A stretch of DNA of 64,000 nucleotides, from NCBI GenBank assembly GCA_029706075.1, contig JAINUG010000256.1, positions 806,001-870,000 on the forward strand. The letters run 5' to 3'. The DNA comes from Aldrovandia affinis. Taxonomy: Eukaryota; Chordata; Actinopteri; Notacanthiformes; Halosauridae. Shown piece after piece: positions 1 to 12,072 of the stretch. Positions within the stretch are counted from its first letter, which is position 1. The number at the start of each line of letters is the position of its first letter. The notes under the pieces were generated by a model, which was given only the letters and a program-made list of their open reading frames with translations, ran no database searches and had not been told where the DNA came from. The translations under genes and the position numbers were made by a program.

Positions 1-239
1 GAGGGCTTAAAAATGTATAAACATACTTCCCAAGTCGTTATTATCAAGTCAGAATCCAAACAGCTTTTTGTCAATTGACCTTAAACAAGTTTTCAGGAAA
101 TTAGAACGCAGATGGTGCTCTACCAATTTAGAGGTTTTTCGCTCTGCTTAGAAGGACAGCCTCATAGAATACAAGCACGCTCTTACTACAGCTATGTCAT
201 CCTACTTTGCTAAATTAATTGACCAGAATAAAAACAACC

Positions 240-724
240 TGTCACGACTCGACCGGCAAACGGGCATTTCCCCCAAGCCCCAATCAGGAGAAGTGAAAGG
301 AATGCCAGGAATGTGCAATCCCAGTCAAGACAATGACTGGCAGCTGTTAGCCCTGAAGGGTATTTAACCTGCTAGCTTCCCTTGCACTGTGCTTGAACAT
401 TCACTGCCCTGAGTTTACCTTACCTGTTGTGTTTGTGTTCTCGCCTCCTTGAAAAGCTTGTCCTCGTTTGTTTGGTAGTTCCTAGTGTTTAGTGTATTCC
501 GTTCCCTGGAATACGTTTTGAGTTTTACTGTTTCGCTTGTTTTGTTTTCTCCTGCTCGTTTGTTGTTTTGGTTTATTTGTAAGTTTTGCTCCATGTCTGT
601 TCAGACACTGTTTTGCCGTTTCCTATTATCTACGTTTAAGGAAAATAAAGCACCTTAAACGTCTCTCTGCATCCTGGGTCTCTCTCTCCTGCAATTGGTT
701 CCCAAACCCACTACATTCCTGACA
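240..724 (+). mobile_element. Solo LTR, Gypsy (sushi-like) family, inserted in the L2
   Basis: A 485-bp LTR bounded by TG and CA with a perfect 5-bp target duplication CAACC (235-239 and 725-729). Its start (cacgactcgaccggcaa), its T-rich middle and its end (ttcctgaca) resemble the LTRs of the Gypsy element at 3041-8381, so it belongs to a related subfamily. No internal region remains, as expected after recombination between two LTRs. It splits the L2 between its NKNN and PRFLF codons. It is a fossil with no coding capacity. Sequence differences from the neighbouring Gypsy LTRs suggest an older, separate insertion. Confidence 0.85.
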
Positions 725-1545
725 CAACCCAAGATTTCTATTTAACATGGTAGCTAAGCTGACAAAAAAACTGTCCTCAGATTACAGCAATTATCCTCCT
801 TACAATTATAGTTATGACTTCATGAACTCGTTGTTTTTAAAAATGTCTCCGATATCTAGTACTCCAACTCCTGAGATGGCACAGGGCTATCAGGAGCAGG
901 GTTACGTAGAGACCCTTTAGTTTTTCGCTCCCTTGAATCTGGACAAATTTCATAAACTGGTTATGTCCTCCAAACCATCTACATGCCTGTTAGACCCCAT
1001 ACCAACAAAGCTTATTAAAGAGCTTTTACCTGTGCTAGGCCAGCCCATGTTAGATATTATAAACACATCCCTATTATTGGGTTACGTACCTAAATCTTTA
1101 AAAGTGGCAGTAATCAAGCCTCTTCTAAAGAAACCAAATCTTGATCCTGATAATCTGAAGAACTATAGGCCCATTTTCGGATTTTTTTCAAATCTTACCT
1201 TTTTCTTACAATTTTTTGAGAAATCTGTAAAACTGCTTTCCTAAAAACAAATAATCTGTATGAAACACTACAGTCAGGTTTTAGACCAAATCATAGCACT
1301 GAGACAGCACTTATTAAAGTTGTAAATGACTTACTGTTAGCATAGGATTCTGGTTGTGTTTCTATTCTAGTGCTCCTTGGCATAAATGCTGCTTTTGACA
1401 CTATTGACCACCAGATTCTCCTTTACAGGGGAGAAAACCTGGTTGGTTTGTGTGGAAGGGCACTCTCATGGTTTAACTCATACCTATCAGACAGGTTTCA
1501 GTTTGTGCAATTAGATCAAGAGTTATCTGACTACTCTCAGGTTAA
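725..1545 (+). mobile_element. L2-like LINE block: first half of reverse transcriptase
   Basis: The block encodes the N-terminal RT region: PSTCLLDPIPTKLIKE, then LKVAVIKPLLKKPNLDP and NYRPI. After a short disturbed stretch it continues into DTIDHQILL and SWFNSYLSDRFQFVQ. At least two frame changes and a stop separate these motifs, so no long open frame survives. It is bordered on the left by the solo LTR's CAACC duplication and on the right by the TTAA of the piggyBac-like insert. Confidence 0.8.
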
Positions 1546-1964
1546 AACCCTTCTGTATGTTAGAAAGTTGTTTCTGTCCCGTGTGTTTGCGGGTCAATTT
1601 TGACCCATGATTTAACTCAGTCCAAAACACTAAAAAACAATGACTATCATCCAATATTGTTTTTACTACATCATAACTAACTTATTATGCATTCATAACC
1701 ATACAATCCTGTTGTAATATTATTTTATGGCCCCAAGACACATTATTTCAATGCACTGCTGGGTTTTCCTGGACCCGAACACCAAAGCATACACTTTTTT
1801 TTAGAGAGACCTTCAGAATTGTCTAAAATGGTCAAAATCTATTTGGTAGTGTTTATATAGCTGTTGTGGAGGATATCATGAAGCCTTGTTCCAAAAAAAA
1901 CAACTAGATGGTAGTTATTATATAATTTTTAACTTGAAACGGACCCTAACATAACAGAAGGGTT
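1546..1964. mobile_element. piggyBac-like MITE inserted in the L2 reverse transcriptase
   Basis: A 419-bp non-coding element flanked by TTAA on both sides (1542-1545 and 1965-1968), the hallmark duplication of piggyBac transposases. The ends are inverted repeats: the left begins AACCCTTCTGTATGTTAG and the right end, reverse-complemented, begins AACCCTTCTGTTATGTTAG. An internal short palindrome (gggtcaattttgaccc) lies near the left end. Removing the element with one TTAA rejoins the L2 codons into the conserved [13 protein letters not shown] motif. No transposase is encoded, so it must have been moved by a piggyBac enzyme acting in trans. Confidence 0.85.
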
Positions 1965-2331
1965 TTAAATATGGTACTCCACAAGGCTCAGTGCTGGGAC
2001 CATTACTGTTCTCATTATACTTGCTACCACTGGGTAATGTTATTTGTAAACATGGTGTAAATTTCCATTGCTTTGCAAATGATACAGAGCTGTACATCAA
2101 TGAAACCAAGTGAAATACTTCAACTCACTCAGTTAGAGGCCTGTATCTCTGATATGAAGAATTGGATGACAGTACATTTCCTGCTTTGGAATTCAGATAA
2201 AACAGAGATGATGGTCTTGGGTCCCAAAAAATTAAGGAATAAGTTGGATCTGCAGATAAATGCAGGTGATTGCCTGGTTGCATCAAATCTGATGGTGTTA
2301 TTATTGATCAGGATCTTACATTTGATGCTCA
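1965..2331 (+). mobile_element. L2-like LINE block: RT catalytic core remainder
   Basis: It continues the L2 from the TTAA with [17 protein letters not shown], then a catalytic-site region that reads FANDTELY where ADDT is expected. It ends with LLWNSDKTEMMVLGPKK and the FDA of the FDAH motif. The missing aspartate is one sign of decay. The block stops at the CTCA duplication of the larger solo LTR. Confidence 0.8.
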
Positions 2332-3040
2332 TGTAACAGGTATGACCGGTGACAGTGCTCAGCCACACCCCTATCTGGTCTTCTCCCACACCTCTACCTG
2401 GAGCTAGGTTGGCCCTTTAAATATGCACTTCCCTTGTGAATCAAGGAGCCCGCGAATTCATTGTTTGGTATTCTTTCGCTGCGTTTCTTTGTCCTCGCTG
2501 GAAGAGTTGTGCTGGTTATCCCTAGCTGGAAAAGCAAATTCGGTTTTGGCTTAACTCTTTCTTTGGCAGCAATTCTGGTTAGTATAGCGATATGCATGCC
2601 CTGGCGAAAACTGTTAGTTGTAGTTTACAATCGTCGGTCCCGTAGCAGTCTCCCGGCCACAGATTGTAAACTACTGTGTTTTAATGTTTATCCATGCATG
2701 CTATTGTGTGTTTTATTGTATTAAATCATACCCCTATTTCACTGTAGACGCAGCTGGTGCACTACGTAGCCTATGCCCTCTGTAGCTACATTAAGGCCAG
2801 GAATGCACTATAGTTTAAAATAAAAACACAGTGTCTTATGTTTTATAACCATAGTGAAGATAGGGCTGTGTGCTCCACACTAGTGAAATGTTTGGGTTTT
2901 CATGCTGTATCATTGTCATGCATTTCTTTATTGTGGTATGTTTCATGATGCTTATGAAATCAGTCATGTGTTTTGTCAATGCCATTTTGTATGTTTTGAT
3001 AACATGGAGTTATCGAGATCAAGTCTGATTAGTTTAAAGG

Positions 3041-3541
3041 TGTAACAATTCGACCGGCAATCAGAAATTTCCCCAAGCGCCAATCAGGAGGAGTAAAAGA
3101 CACGGCAAGAATGCACCTAGCTAATCAAAGTCATTACAGACAGCTGTGTCATCATTTACCGGGAGGACATTTTACCAGATGAATTTCTCTGTTCCTTGCT
3201 TGGACAATATCTTGCTTGCTTTGTCGAAACCTCTATTGCCTAGTGTGCTTGCCTCTCGTGACATTGTTTATTCGTGTTCTTGTTTGTTTTCTTTGATTGC
3301 CAGTGTTTTGTTTATTCCGTGTTTCTGGAATACGTTTTGGAGTTTCTTATTAGCTAGTTTGGTTTGTTCCGGGTCGTTTGTTTATTTTGTTTTGTTTTGT
3401 TAGTTCTCTGTGTTTTCGCGACACGGTTTTGCTTTCGTTCCTGCCAGCGTTAAGATTAAATAAATATTCTTAACGCATCTACGCATTCTGGGTCTCTCTC
3501 TCTCTCTCGCACTTGGTTCCACACCTACTAAAACCCTGACA
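3041..3541 (+). repeat. 5' LTR of the Gypsy chromovirus
   Basis: A 501-bp direct repeat of 7882-8381, bounded by TG and CA. It contains an AT-rich block with AATAAA-like signals near 3457-3465 and a short CT run near its end. The base before it closes the AAAGG target duplication. Confidence 0.93.
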
Positions 3542-3543
3542 GA

Positions 3544-5200
3544 ATGTCCAAGCCTACAACGGAACCAGCAGAAACCGAGGCGACTCAGAGCTTCCTGCGC
3601 ACGACAATCCAGAACCAGGAAGTTTCCATCAGACGGCAGGATCAGGCTATTGCTCTGCTGACAGAACAACTCAACACTTTCAGCCAGCAAACATCCAGCC
3701 AATTCAACACCATCACAAAGCTGCTTCAAACTACACTCCCTACTGCCGTTTCTCAGCCTCAACAGGAACCCATGATCAACACCCAAGCCAGCCTGTCTCG
3801 CGAACCACGGCTCCCGGCGCCAGAGTGCTACGACGGCAACCCCACAGTTTCCTCACTCAGTGCTCACTGGCTTTTGAACTTCAACCTGCACAATTACCCA
3901 GCAATCGCTCCCGGATAGCTTATATCATCTCCTTTCTTAAAGGAACCGCTCTGCAATGGGCGACTGCTATCTGGGAGGAACAGGGACACATCTGCGACAG
4001 CTACCTTCAATTAAGTTCCGAGTTGAGGAAGGTGTTCGACCATCCGTTCCGGGGTCGTGAAGCAGCTAACCAGCTGCTCCGGATCTAGCAGGGAGGTCGA
4101 ACAGTGGCAGCTTACGCTATCGAGTTCCGCACCCTGGCCGCAGAGAGCCGCTGGAATAATGAGGCATTGATAGCAGCGTTTCGGCAAGGTCTCAGCGAGG
4201 GGCTGAAGGACGAACTCGTGATCCATGGGCATATTGAGCAATGGGAAGAACTCATAGATTTAGCCATACAGCTGGATAATCGTCACCAGGAACGCATGCT
4301 CGAGCGCCGTAACAACAACCCCATTCCTCGACCTCGGACATCACTCTCACTACGAACTGAATCACTCCCGTCAGTTTTCCATTCACAGCCTCAAGCTCTT
4401 CCCAGTAAACAAGAGGAACCCATGCAGTTGGGTAGAACCCGCCTCTCTACCATGGAAAGGAACGACGCCGGAGGGAAAACTGCTGTATGTACTGTGGTCA
4501 TTTTGGGCATTTCCGGGGTTCCTGTCCGGAGTTACAGGGAAATACCAATGCTTCTACCACACCGGAAGCAGTCACTCCCGGTTCTGAACACCTCACGGGG
4601 TTGGTGCTACCGATCTTCCTGCGCTGGAACAGCTCGCAACACTCATCTCCAGCCCTCATTGATTCTGGAGCAGCAGGGGATTTCATTGATTTGAATTTTG
4701 CCCGGCAACTTCAAATTCCTCTGGTGACGTTGGACTCCCCTCTGTCCGTCACAGCCCTGGACGGCAAACCACTGGGATCCGGTGCAGTCACACAGCGGAC
4801 TATTCCCATCCAAGTCACCATCGGGGAGAACCACACCGAGCGGATGGAGTTTTTTGTCACACAATCTCCCCAGCTACCCCTCGTGCTTGGCTACCCCTGG
4901 CTAAGCAGGCACAACCCCCACATCGACTGGAACGCAGAGAAAATACTGGGCTGGGGTTTAGCTTGTCAGGGCACATGTCTACTGCCTCACCCTTCCACTG
5001 CCATTTCACGCTGGGAACCAGAAATCCAGGAGTGGGCCCGAGTGCCGCCGGTGTACCGTGACCTCCAGGCGGTGTTCAGCAGGCAACACACCTCCATTCT
5101 GCCACCTCACCATCCCTACGACTGTGCCATCGATCTACTGCCGGGAACCAGTCCCCCCCGGGGCAAGATCTTTTCACTGTCCAGAACGGAGACGATGGCG
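3544..5200 (+). mobile_element. Gypsy fossil: gag and protease part
   Basis: The part begins with a gag-like acidic and glutamine-rich region, followed by a capsid-like segment. A CCHC zinc knuckle lies near 4485-4530. The aspartic protease motif DSGA lies near 4660. The order is that of chromovirus gag and the start of pol. The frame is broken in several places, so no gag protein is expected. Confidence 0.8.
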
Positions 5201-5269
5201 ATGACTACCTACATCCGGGAGGCACTGGGCCCGGGCACATTCGTCCTTCCACCTTGCCGGCGGGAGCAG

Positions 5270-7714
5270 GGTTTTCTTTGTGGAGAAGAAGGATGGGGGT
5301 CTGCGGCCATGTATCGACTACCGAGGCCTCAACAACATCACTGTGAAGAACAGGTACCCTCTTCCTCTCATGTCCACGGCCTTCGAGATGCTCCAGGGCG
5401 CTACCGTATTTTCCAAACTAGACCTCAGGTGTGCATACAACCTAGTGCGCATTCGCGAAGGGGATGAATGGAAAACCGCCTTCAACACGCCGACGGGGCA
5501 TTACGAGTATCTCATCATGCCGTTTGGGCTCTCCAACAGTCCGTAAGTGTTCCAAGCACTGATTAACGACGTATTGAGAGAGGCACTCAACCGCTTTGTG
5601 TTTGTGTACCTGGACGACATTCTCATTTTCTCCAGGAATGTCCAGGACCACGAACAACATGTGCGACATGTCCTTCAGCTGCTCCTAAAGAACCAACTGT
5701 ATGTTAAACTGGAGAAGAGTGAGTTCCACTCTTCCACGGTCACTTTTCTTGGATTCATTTTACACGCAGGCAGCATCCAAATGGATCCAACCAAGACCCA
5801 GGCGGTCAGAGACTGGCCACGCCCCACCTCCGTCAAACAGGTGCAATGTTTCCTTGGCTTCGCCAATTTTTACCGACGATTCATCCGGGATTTCGGAACG
5901 GTGGCGGTTCCACTCACCAACCTGACCCGGGGTAAGGAAAAAGCATTCATCTGGACACCCGCAGCTGAACAAGCCTTCCTACGTCTCAAACAGCGCTTCA
6001 CCTCAGCACCCATCCTGACTATTCCGGACCCATCTCTGCCCTTCGTGGTTGAGGTAGACGCTTCCAACACAGGCATCGGAGCCGTCCTATCTCAACGGAT
6101 TAAGCCAGACAACAAACTCCGCCCATGTGCCTTCCTGTCACACCGCTTGACACCCACCGAGTGCAACTACGACATTGGGGACCGCGAATTACTGGCGGTG
6201 AAAAAAGCACTGGAGGAGTGGCGTCACTGGCTGGAGGGTTCAGTCCACCCATTCACTGTTTGGACCGATCATAAGAACTTGGAATACCTACAGCAGGCCA
6301 AGTGGCTGAACCCCCGGCAAGCTAGGTGGGCATTGTTTTTCAACCGGTTTCAGTTCACACTTTCCTACCGTCCGGGGTCTAAGAATCAGAAACCCGACTC
6401 TCTCTCCCAGATCTTTGAAGCCCCTGACACCGTCGCCCCTGTGGAGACCATCCTCTCACCAAGCCGCATCGTCGCCCCGGTCCAGTGGGGCATTGACACC
6501 GTGGTTCGTCGGGCTTTACGAACGGAACCTGACCCAGGCAATGGCCCACCTAACCGTTGTTTTGTACCCTCAGCCGTTCGGAACCAAGTACTACAATGGG
6601 GTCACGCCTCTTGTCTCACCGGACATCCAGGGGTGACTCGCACCCTGGAGTTTCTTAGTCGACGGTTCTGGTGGCCCAAGATGGAAGAGGAGGTCCGGTC
6701 ATTCGTTCTGGCTTGCGCTGTGTGCACCCAGCACAAAAACCCCCGGACACGTCCCCAAGGGCTACTCCATCCTCTGCCCATTCCCCGCCGCCCATGGTCC
6801 CACATCTCCATGGACTCCATGGGCTACCCCATTCGCACGGTCAAACTGCGGTTTTCGTGGTTGTGGACCGTTTTTCCAAGGCCTGCCGTTTCATTCCTCT
6901 GCCCAAACTGCCCTCGGCCCAGGAGACTGCTGAACTGGTGGTCGAACATGTGTTTCGGGTGTTTGGTCTTCCCTCCAACATCGTGTCCGACCGTGGTCCT
7001 CAATTTACTGCCCGGTTCTGGAAGGCATTCTGCACACTCCTTGGAGCCACAGCCAGCCTCTCATCAGGATACCACCCCCAGTCCAACGGGCAGACAGAGC
7101 GGGTTAACCAGGACATGGAGACGACTCTGCGGTGCCTATCGGCATCCAACCCCAAGTCCTGGAGCCGCAATCTTCCTTGGGCTGAATACGCCCACAACAC
7201 CCTTTGCTGCTCCGCCACCGGGATGTCACCCTTCGAGGCTCAGTTCGGCTACCAGCCTCCTCTCTTCCCTGACCAGGAGAGGGAAACCGTGGTTCCTTCG
7301 GCAGAACTTCATGTGCGACGATGCAAACAAGCCTGGAAGAGAGCCAGGTTAGTCATCGAACGCACCACCCAACAACACCGTAAGCAAGCCGACCGTCTCC
7401 GTCGTCCAGCACTCACATTTCACCCTGGCCAGAGGGTCTGGTTATCAACACGGGATCTACCCCTCAAGGTGGAGAACCGCAAGTTGGCTCCACGTTTTGT
7501 AGGTCCCTTCAAAGTGGTCCGCCGGGTTAATCCGGTAGTTTATCATCTCTCACTGCCTCCAGAGATGCGCCGTGTACACCCTACATTCCACGTCTCCCGT
7601 CTTCGGCCACTGCTCGTTGGGGCACACACACCACCGGCTAAGCCTCCTCCCGCCCCTTGTCTCATCAACGGCCACCCGGCGTACACCGTTCGCCATCTGC
7701 TCCAATCCCGTTGA
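5270..7714 (+). mobile_element. Gypsy fossil: RT, RNase H and integrase part
   Basis: Reverse transcriptase motifs include [17 protein letters not shown] and the catalytic YLDD near 5608-5620. RNase H follows with [17 protein letters not shown] near 6045. The integrase zinc-binding region ([10 protein letters not shown], then C..C near 6715) comes next, then the catalytic core with DRFSKACRF and the [15 protein letters not shown] motif near 7070. The order RT, RNase H, integrase is diagnostic of Gypsy rather than Copia. The region is interrupted and not expected to make a working polyprotein. Confidence 0.9.
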
Positions 7715-7865
7715 GTGCAGTCAGGAGTCCAGTACCTGGTGGACTGGGAGGGATACGGACCGGCGGATCGGTCCTGGATTCCGGCAAAGCAGATTCTGGA
7801 TCCGGCTCTCATCCGGGACTTCAAGGCTCAGCAGGCGGCTCTTCCTGGACCGTCGGGAGTCGGTC
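7715..7865 (+). mobile_element. Gypsy fossil: chromodomain
   Basis: The segment encodes a chromodomain core ([17 protein letters not shown]) directly after the integrase C-terminal region. In chromoviruses this domain is thought to steer integration towards marked chromatin. It supports the subfamily call. Confidence 0.88.
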
Positions 7866-7881
7866 CTAGGGGGGGGGGTTC

Positions 7882-8381
7882 TGTAACGATTCGACCGGCA
7901 ATCAGAAATTTCCCCCAGCGCCAATCAGGAGGAGTAAAAAGACACGGCAAGAATGCACCTAGCTAATCAAAGTCATTACAGACAGCTGTGATCATTTACC
8001 GGGAGGACATTTTACCAGCTGAATTTCTCTGTTCCTTGCTTGGACAATATCTTGCTTGCTTTGTCGAAACCTCTATTGCCTAGTGTGCTTGCCTCTCGTG
8101 ACATTGTTTATTCGTGTTCTTGTTTGTTTTCTTAGATTGCCAGTGTTTTGTTTATTCCGTGTTTCTGGAATACGTTTTGGAGTTTCTTATTAGCTAGTTT
8201 GGTTTGTTCCGGGTCGTTTGTTTATTTTGTTTTGTTTTGTTAGTTCTCTGTGTTTTCGCGACATGGTTTTGCTTTCGTTCCTGCCAGCGTTAAGATTAAA
8301 TAAATATTCTTAACGCATCTACGCATTCTGGGTCTCTCTCTCTCTCTCGCACTTGGTTCCACACCTACTAAAACCCTGACA
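7882..8381 (+). repeat. 3' LTR of the Gypsy chromovirus
   Basis: A 500-bp repeat of 3041-3541 with about eight differences seen by eye. A G-rich polypurine tract sits immediately before it. It ends CCTGACA, followed by the AAAGG target duplication. Confidence 0.93.
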
Positions 8382-8824
8382 AAAGGGATGGTGTATTCCA
8401 CCCTAATTCTGTGGTTTTAAGATTAATAATGAAAGGATGTGTATTGTAATTGTGATGTTCTGAGTATGGCCAGAGGCGGCACTGAGCTAGCTTTGCTTCT
8501 GTTTTAGGACTTGCCTGTACGGTTTACCACTAAAATATTGTTAACACCAATGTAAGGCAGAGCACATTTATGTGTTGATTATTTTGTTTGACCTTTTTGT
8601 TATTGTTTTGCCTAAACCACCTCCCCCCTCGCCTACCCCTTGTCCCAGATAGGAGACTTGGCCCCCATTCTCTGTGCCTCTGTAGAACACTAGGGTCCCA
8701 GCCCCTGGATCTTTCCTCCACTCCTGGTTTCCGTTGCCCATTAGAGGGGTATACTTTACTTTGCTGTGCACAAAGATAATCACAACCCCTAAAGAGTGCC
8801 CATAGCAGGGTGTATTCTATTTAT

Positions 8825-9313
8825 AATTACGATGTGATAATCACAGGGCTGGCGATCAGACCAAGGAATTACGCTCAGGCTACGAAAGGGGCCACGTCGG
8901 TGAACGGTGTAGTAGAACACGAGGAGACAACCGAGGAACAGGTAACAGCGTTCCTTCGGGGCAAAAACATGGTGATTGACAGGGAATGTATTGAAGCATG
9001 TCACACACTGCCAGCCAGGGATCCGAAAAACAAGCCTGCCATAATCATACGTTTTGCAAATAGGAAACATAAAGTTGATCTGCTTAGGCAGGGAAGGAAG
9101 CTGAAAGGCTCTAATGTTTATATCAATGAGCACCTCACCAAGAGAAATGCAGATATAGCTTGGAAAGCAAGGTTACTCAGGAAACAGGGTAAGATTCAAT
9201 CTACTTGGACCATCAGCTGCAAAGTCTTTATCAAACCAAAGGGTGCACAAGAGAACGCCAAAGGGCTGTGTATCAGGAGCTTAGACCAACTGGACAGGTT
9301 CGATAGAGACTAG
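8825..9313 (+). mobile_element. LINE ORF1 remnant
   Basis: An open stretch of about 160 codons encoding DVIITGLAIRPRNYA, then FLRGKNMVIDRECIEACHTL, AIIIRFANRKHKVDLLRQGR and VYINEHLTKRNADIAWKAR. The pattern resembles the RRM-like RNA-binding ORF1 proteins of fish LINEs. An upstream coiled-coil part is missing. The stop at 9311-9313 is followed after about 40 bases by the ORF2 start. Confidence 0.7.
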
Positions 9314-9352
9314 TAGCAGGTGTGTTCATAGGGTATAGAAAGATAGGCTACT

Positions 9353-10065
9353 ATGCCCATCATGGATTTTGAACGAGAGATAGACCCAGATTATAATCTA
9401 TTGGACAATATCAACACCAATTGCTGCTATTACACAGAGCAACAGTTTAATTCAAGTATTACATATGAACATGGTATATCTATAGTTCATTTCAACAGTA
9501 GAAGTTTGTATGCAAATTTTCAGAAAATAAAAGATTATTTAGGACATTTTAAAAACCCTTTAATATCATAGCTGTGTCAGAAACATGGATCGATGAAGAC
9601 AGGGGATCCGATTTTGTTCTACAAGGATATGGTTTTCATTGCATCAGCAGAGGGAATGGAAAGGGTGGTGGTGTGGCTGAAGGTCTCTCATATAAGGTTG
9701 TTGATAACATGTCAACAGTCATTGATGATGTGATGGAATGTATTACTGTTGAGATAACTATGGAAAGAATGAAAAATGTAAGTGTGAGCTGTGTGTATAG
9801 AAAACCAGGATCTAACATTGACACATTCATGGCAAATATGGAAAGGTTGTTTTCCACATCAAAGCAAAAGGTTAAGTATGTATGTGGGGATTTTAACATC
9901 GATCTGCTGAATCCAAACAAACATGGAAAAACAGATGAATTCATTGAAGTAATGTACAGTATGAGCCTTTTTCCAACAATTACAAGACCTAGTAGAATAA
10001 CATCCGAATGTGCTTCCCTAATCGATAACATATTTACAAACAATATGGAAAGTAATATGATAAGC
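9353..10065 (+). mobile_element. LINE ORF2: AP endonuclease, first part
   Basis: It starts MPIMDFEREIDPDYN and shows endonuclease motifs HFNSRSLYANF, VSETWIDEDRG, CVYRKPGS and CGDFNIDLL. One frame change lies near 9565-9575, between FKNP and IAVSETW. The domain is cut at 10,065 by the hAT insertion and resumes at 12,836 with LLIEDISDHLPVF, the conserved endonuclease C-terminal motif. Confidence 0.82.
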
Positions 10066-10734
10066 CAGGGGTGTCAAACTCATTTCACATCGTGGGCCAC
10101 ATACGGCCTAGGTAGATGTCAAGTGGGCCGGACCATTAAAATTATACCATACTCTGCTATAAATAACCAAAATATCATGTCTTTCCTTTGTTTTGGTGTA
10201 AAGAAGCACAAGAACATTAGGAAAATCTTGAAATTTAATGAACAATCCTTTTACAAAACATTTCACGAAACACCTCATATTTCCTTAGACAAATGTGCAA
10301 TTTACTTTTATCATTCACATATATGCATTGCAACTGATCCCACTGATTGTACAAAGGCACAAAACTTTAACAAGTAATTGGTATTGAAAAATATAGTAAT
10401 GCACTTTAAGATTAAATGAGACTTATAAAGAAAGGAATTTTTAAACCATTTACACATGTGCATATAAAATCTAAATTGAATCCCTGCCTACACCTTACAA
10501 ACTAAGGAGAGTGCTATTAAATGTGTAAAGAAGAAAGTATTCACCTGTCCTGTAAATGTGTAAACTTCATACATGAAACATACATACACATACAATACAT
10601 ACTGAAAATGTATGGAGTTGCATGAACAGTAGAATTCCACCATACTCTTTTGTAGTGAAGCTGCTGACTAACATTAAATTGCACATTTTTTTAATCACCA
10701 CAGTAAGGATTCATCTTCACAGAGCTGTATTCTT

Positions 10735-11280
10735 TCAATGAAAACAGTATCTAAGGCAGCATTTTAAAGGCGTTAGTCTAGTCTGGACTTGTTTTGTTCC
10801 TGAAACTTGGCATCTTTTGGCCTGTACAAGTGCATCAACACCAGGTGTCATGTCCTGACTAGCTGTCACTTTCAGAATGTCATTTAAGTGCTTGTTTGTG
10901 AGCTTTGAACGCATTTTTGTTTTATTGATATTCATTACTGAGAAAATTTGTTCACAAAGGTAGGTTGTCCCAAACATGCACAAAATTTTAGCAGCCAGGG
11001 CTGTTAATTTGGGGTACCCTGGTAGTAGATACTGATAAAATTTGTCCAGACCTACGGAGGCAAATTTGCCCTTCAAATCTGCATCACATTGCAAATCAAT
11101 TATTTCTAGCTGGATGTCGACCGGCAGATCAGAAGCTTTAACTGTGAAAGGTGAGCGAAAAACTGAAAATTCTGTCTCAAGTTCACCAAATACCTGAAAA
11201 CGTTTCTCAAACTCCCACAGTAATCCTGCAATCTTGTCTTTGTACCGTTTCACGTCCGCATCAGGTCTGGTCACACACAT
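10735..11280 (-). pseudogene. hAT transposase C-terminal dimerisation region
   Basis: Open for 181 codons in the same frame as the catalytic part. It includes FEKRFQVFGELETEFSVFRS, LPGYPKLTALAAKILCMFG and the hATC-type motif YLCEQIFSVMNINKTKMRS followed by NKHLNDIL. The last residues run into non-family sequence near the element's end. Confidence 0.82.
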
Positions 11281-11283
11281 CTC

Positions 11284-12072
11284 TCAGACAGGGAAATGAG
11301 CAGGGTCGCCACTTGCCAGTTGCGTCTCCCACAAAGTCAGCTTCAACTTAAATGCATGTATGTTGTCAGAAAACTGTGTGACAACTTTTTTGCGGCCTTG
11401 CAACATTTTGTTCAGATTGTTCAAGTGTTCAGTAATATCAACCAAAAATGCAAGGTCCTGTACCCATTCCTGAGATTGTAATTCCAACACCGGTTTTCCT
11501 TTTTTCTCCATGAACTGTCCGATTTCCTCTCGTAGATCAAAGAAATGCCTCAGCACAGCGCCTCGGCTTAACCATCTCACTTCAGTGTGGTATGGCAGGC
11601 TGTGGGTAATGTTGCTGTCGCTGAGAAGTTTGTCAAACTGACGATGGTTCAGACCTCTGGCTCGGATGAAATTTACAGTGCGAACAACCACCTCCATGAC
11701 GTGGTCCATTTTCAAGGACTTGCAACACAATGCCTCCTGGTGCAAAATACAGTGAAATGTCCAGAAACGATCTCCTCCATTAAGGGCTTGTACTTTCTCT
11801 CTGAACTTTGTCGCAACACCTGCTTTCTTTCCGACCATGGATGGTGCGCCGTCTGTAGCCAGGCTGACAGCACGGGACCAGTCCACTCCAACTCTGTCCA
11901 GTGCAGCAACGACAGAGTCGAAAATGTCCTTGGCTGTTGTGGTGTCCATCATTGGCACCAACTCAAGAAACTCTTCAGTAACAGTCAATGTCTCATCAAC
12001 TCCACGAATAAATATGGCCAGTTGAGCCACGTCTGTGATGTCAGTGCTCGTCAATTGCAACGGAAAATGCAA
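11284..12072 (-). pseudogene. hAT transposase catalytic region
   Basis: About 262 codons open on the minus strand: DVAQLAIFIRGVDETLTVTE, ELVPMMDTTTAKDIFD, WSRAVSLATDGAPSMVGKKA, FHCILHQEALC and VRWLSRGAVL. These are hallmarks of the GTF2IRD2/EPM2AIP1/ZBED5-like hAT group. The frame ends at a TGA (11,284-11,286). The following codons remain in frame and continue the family pattern, so this is a simple nonsense lesion. Confidence 0.85.

Larger units (their letters stand above)
3041..8381 (+). mobile_element. Gypsy chromovirus fossil (Tf1/sushi-like), nearly full length
   Basis: A complete-looking layout: 5' LTR 3041-3541, gag from about 3544, zinc knuckle near 4485, protease near 4655, reverse transcriptase about 5280-5760, RNase H about 6040-6400, integrase about 6600-7250, chromodomain about 7715-7860, polypurine tract about 7868-7879 and 3' LTR 7882-8381. 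A perfect 5-bp duplication AAAGG flanks it (3036-3040 and 8382-8386). The chromodomain after integrase places it among chromoviruses, and the gag start only two bases after the 5' LTR fits the Tf1/sushi group. The coding region is broken, with roughly seven interruptions. The two LTRs differ at only about eight places by eye, so the insertion is young, probably within a few million years depending on rate. Confidence 0.92.

Noticed and set aside
3400-3786. 128-codon minus-strand frame overlapping the Gypsy 5' LTR and gag start
   Set aside because: Antisense shadow of the element with no similarity to a known protein.
9636-10043. 135-codon minus-strand frame
   Set aside because: Shadow of the LINE endonuclease on the plus strand.
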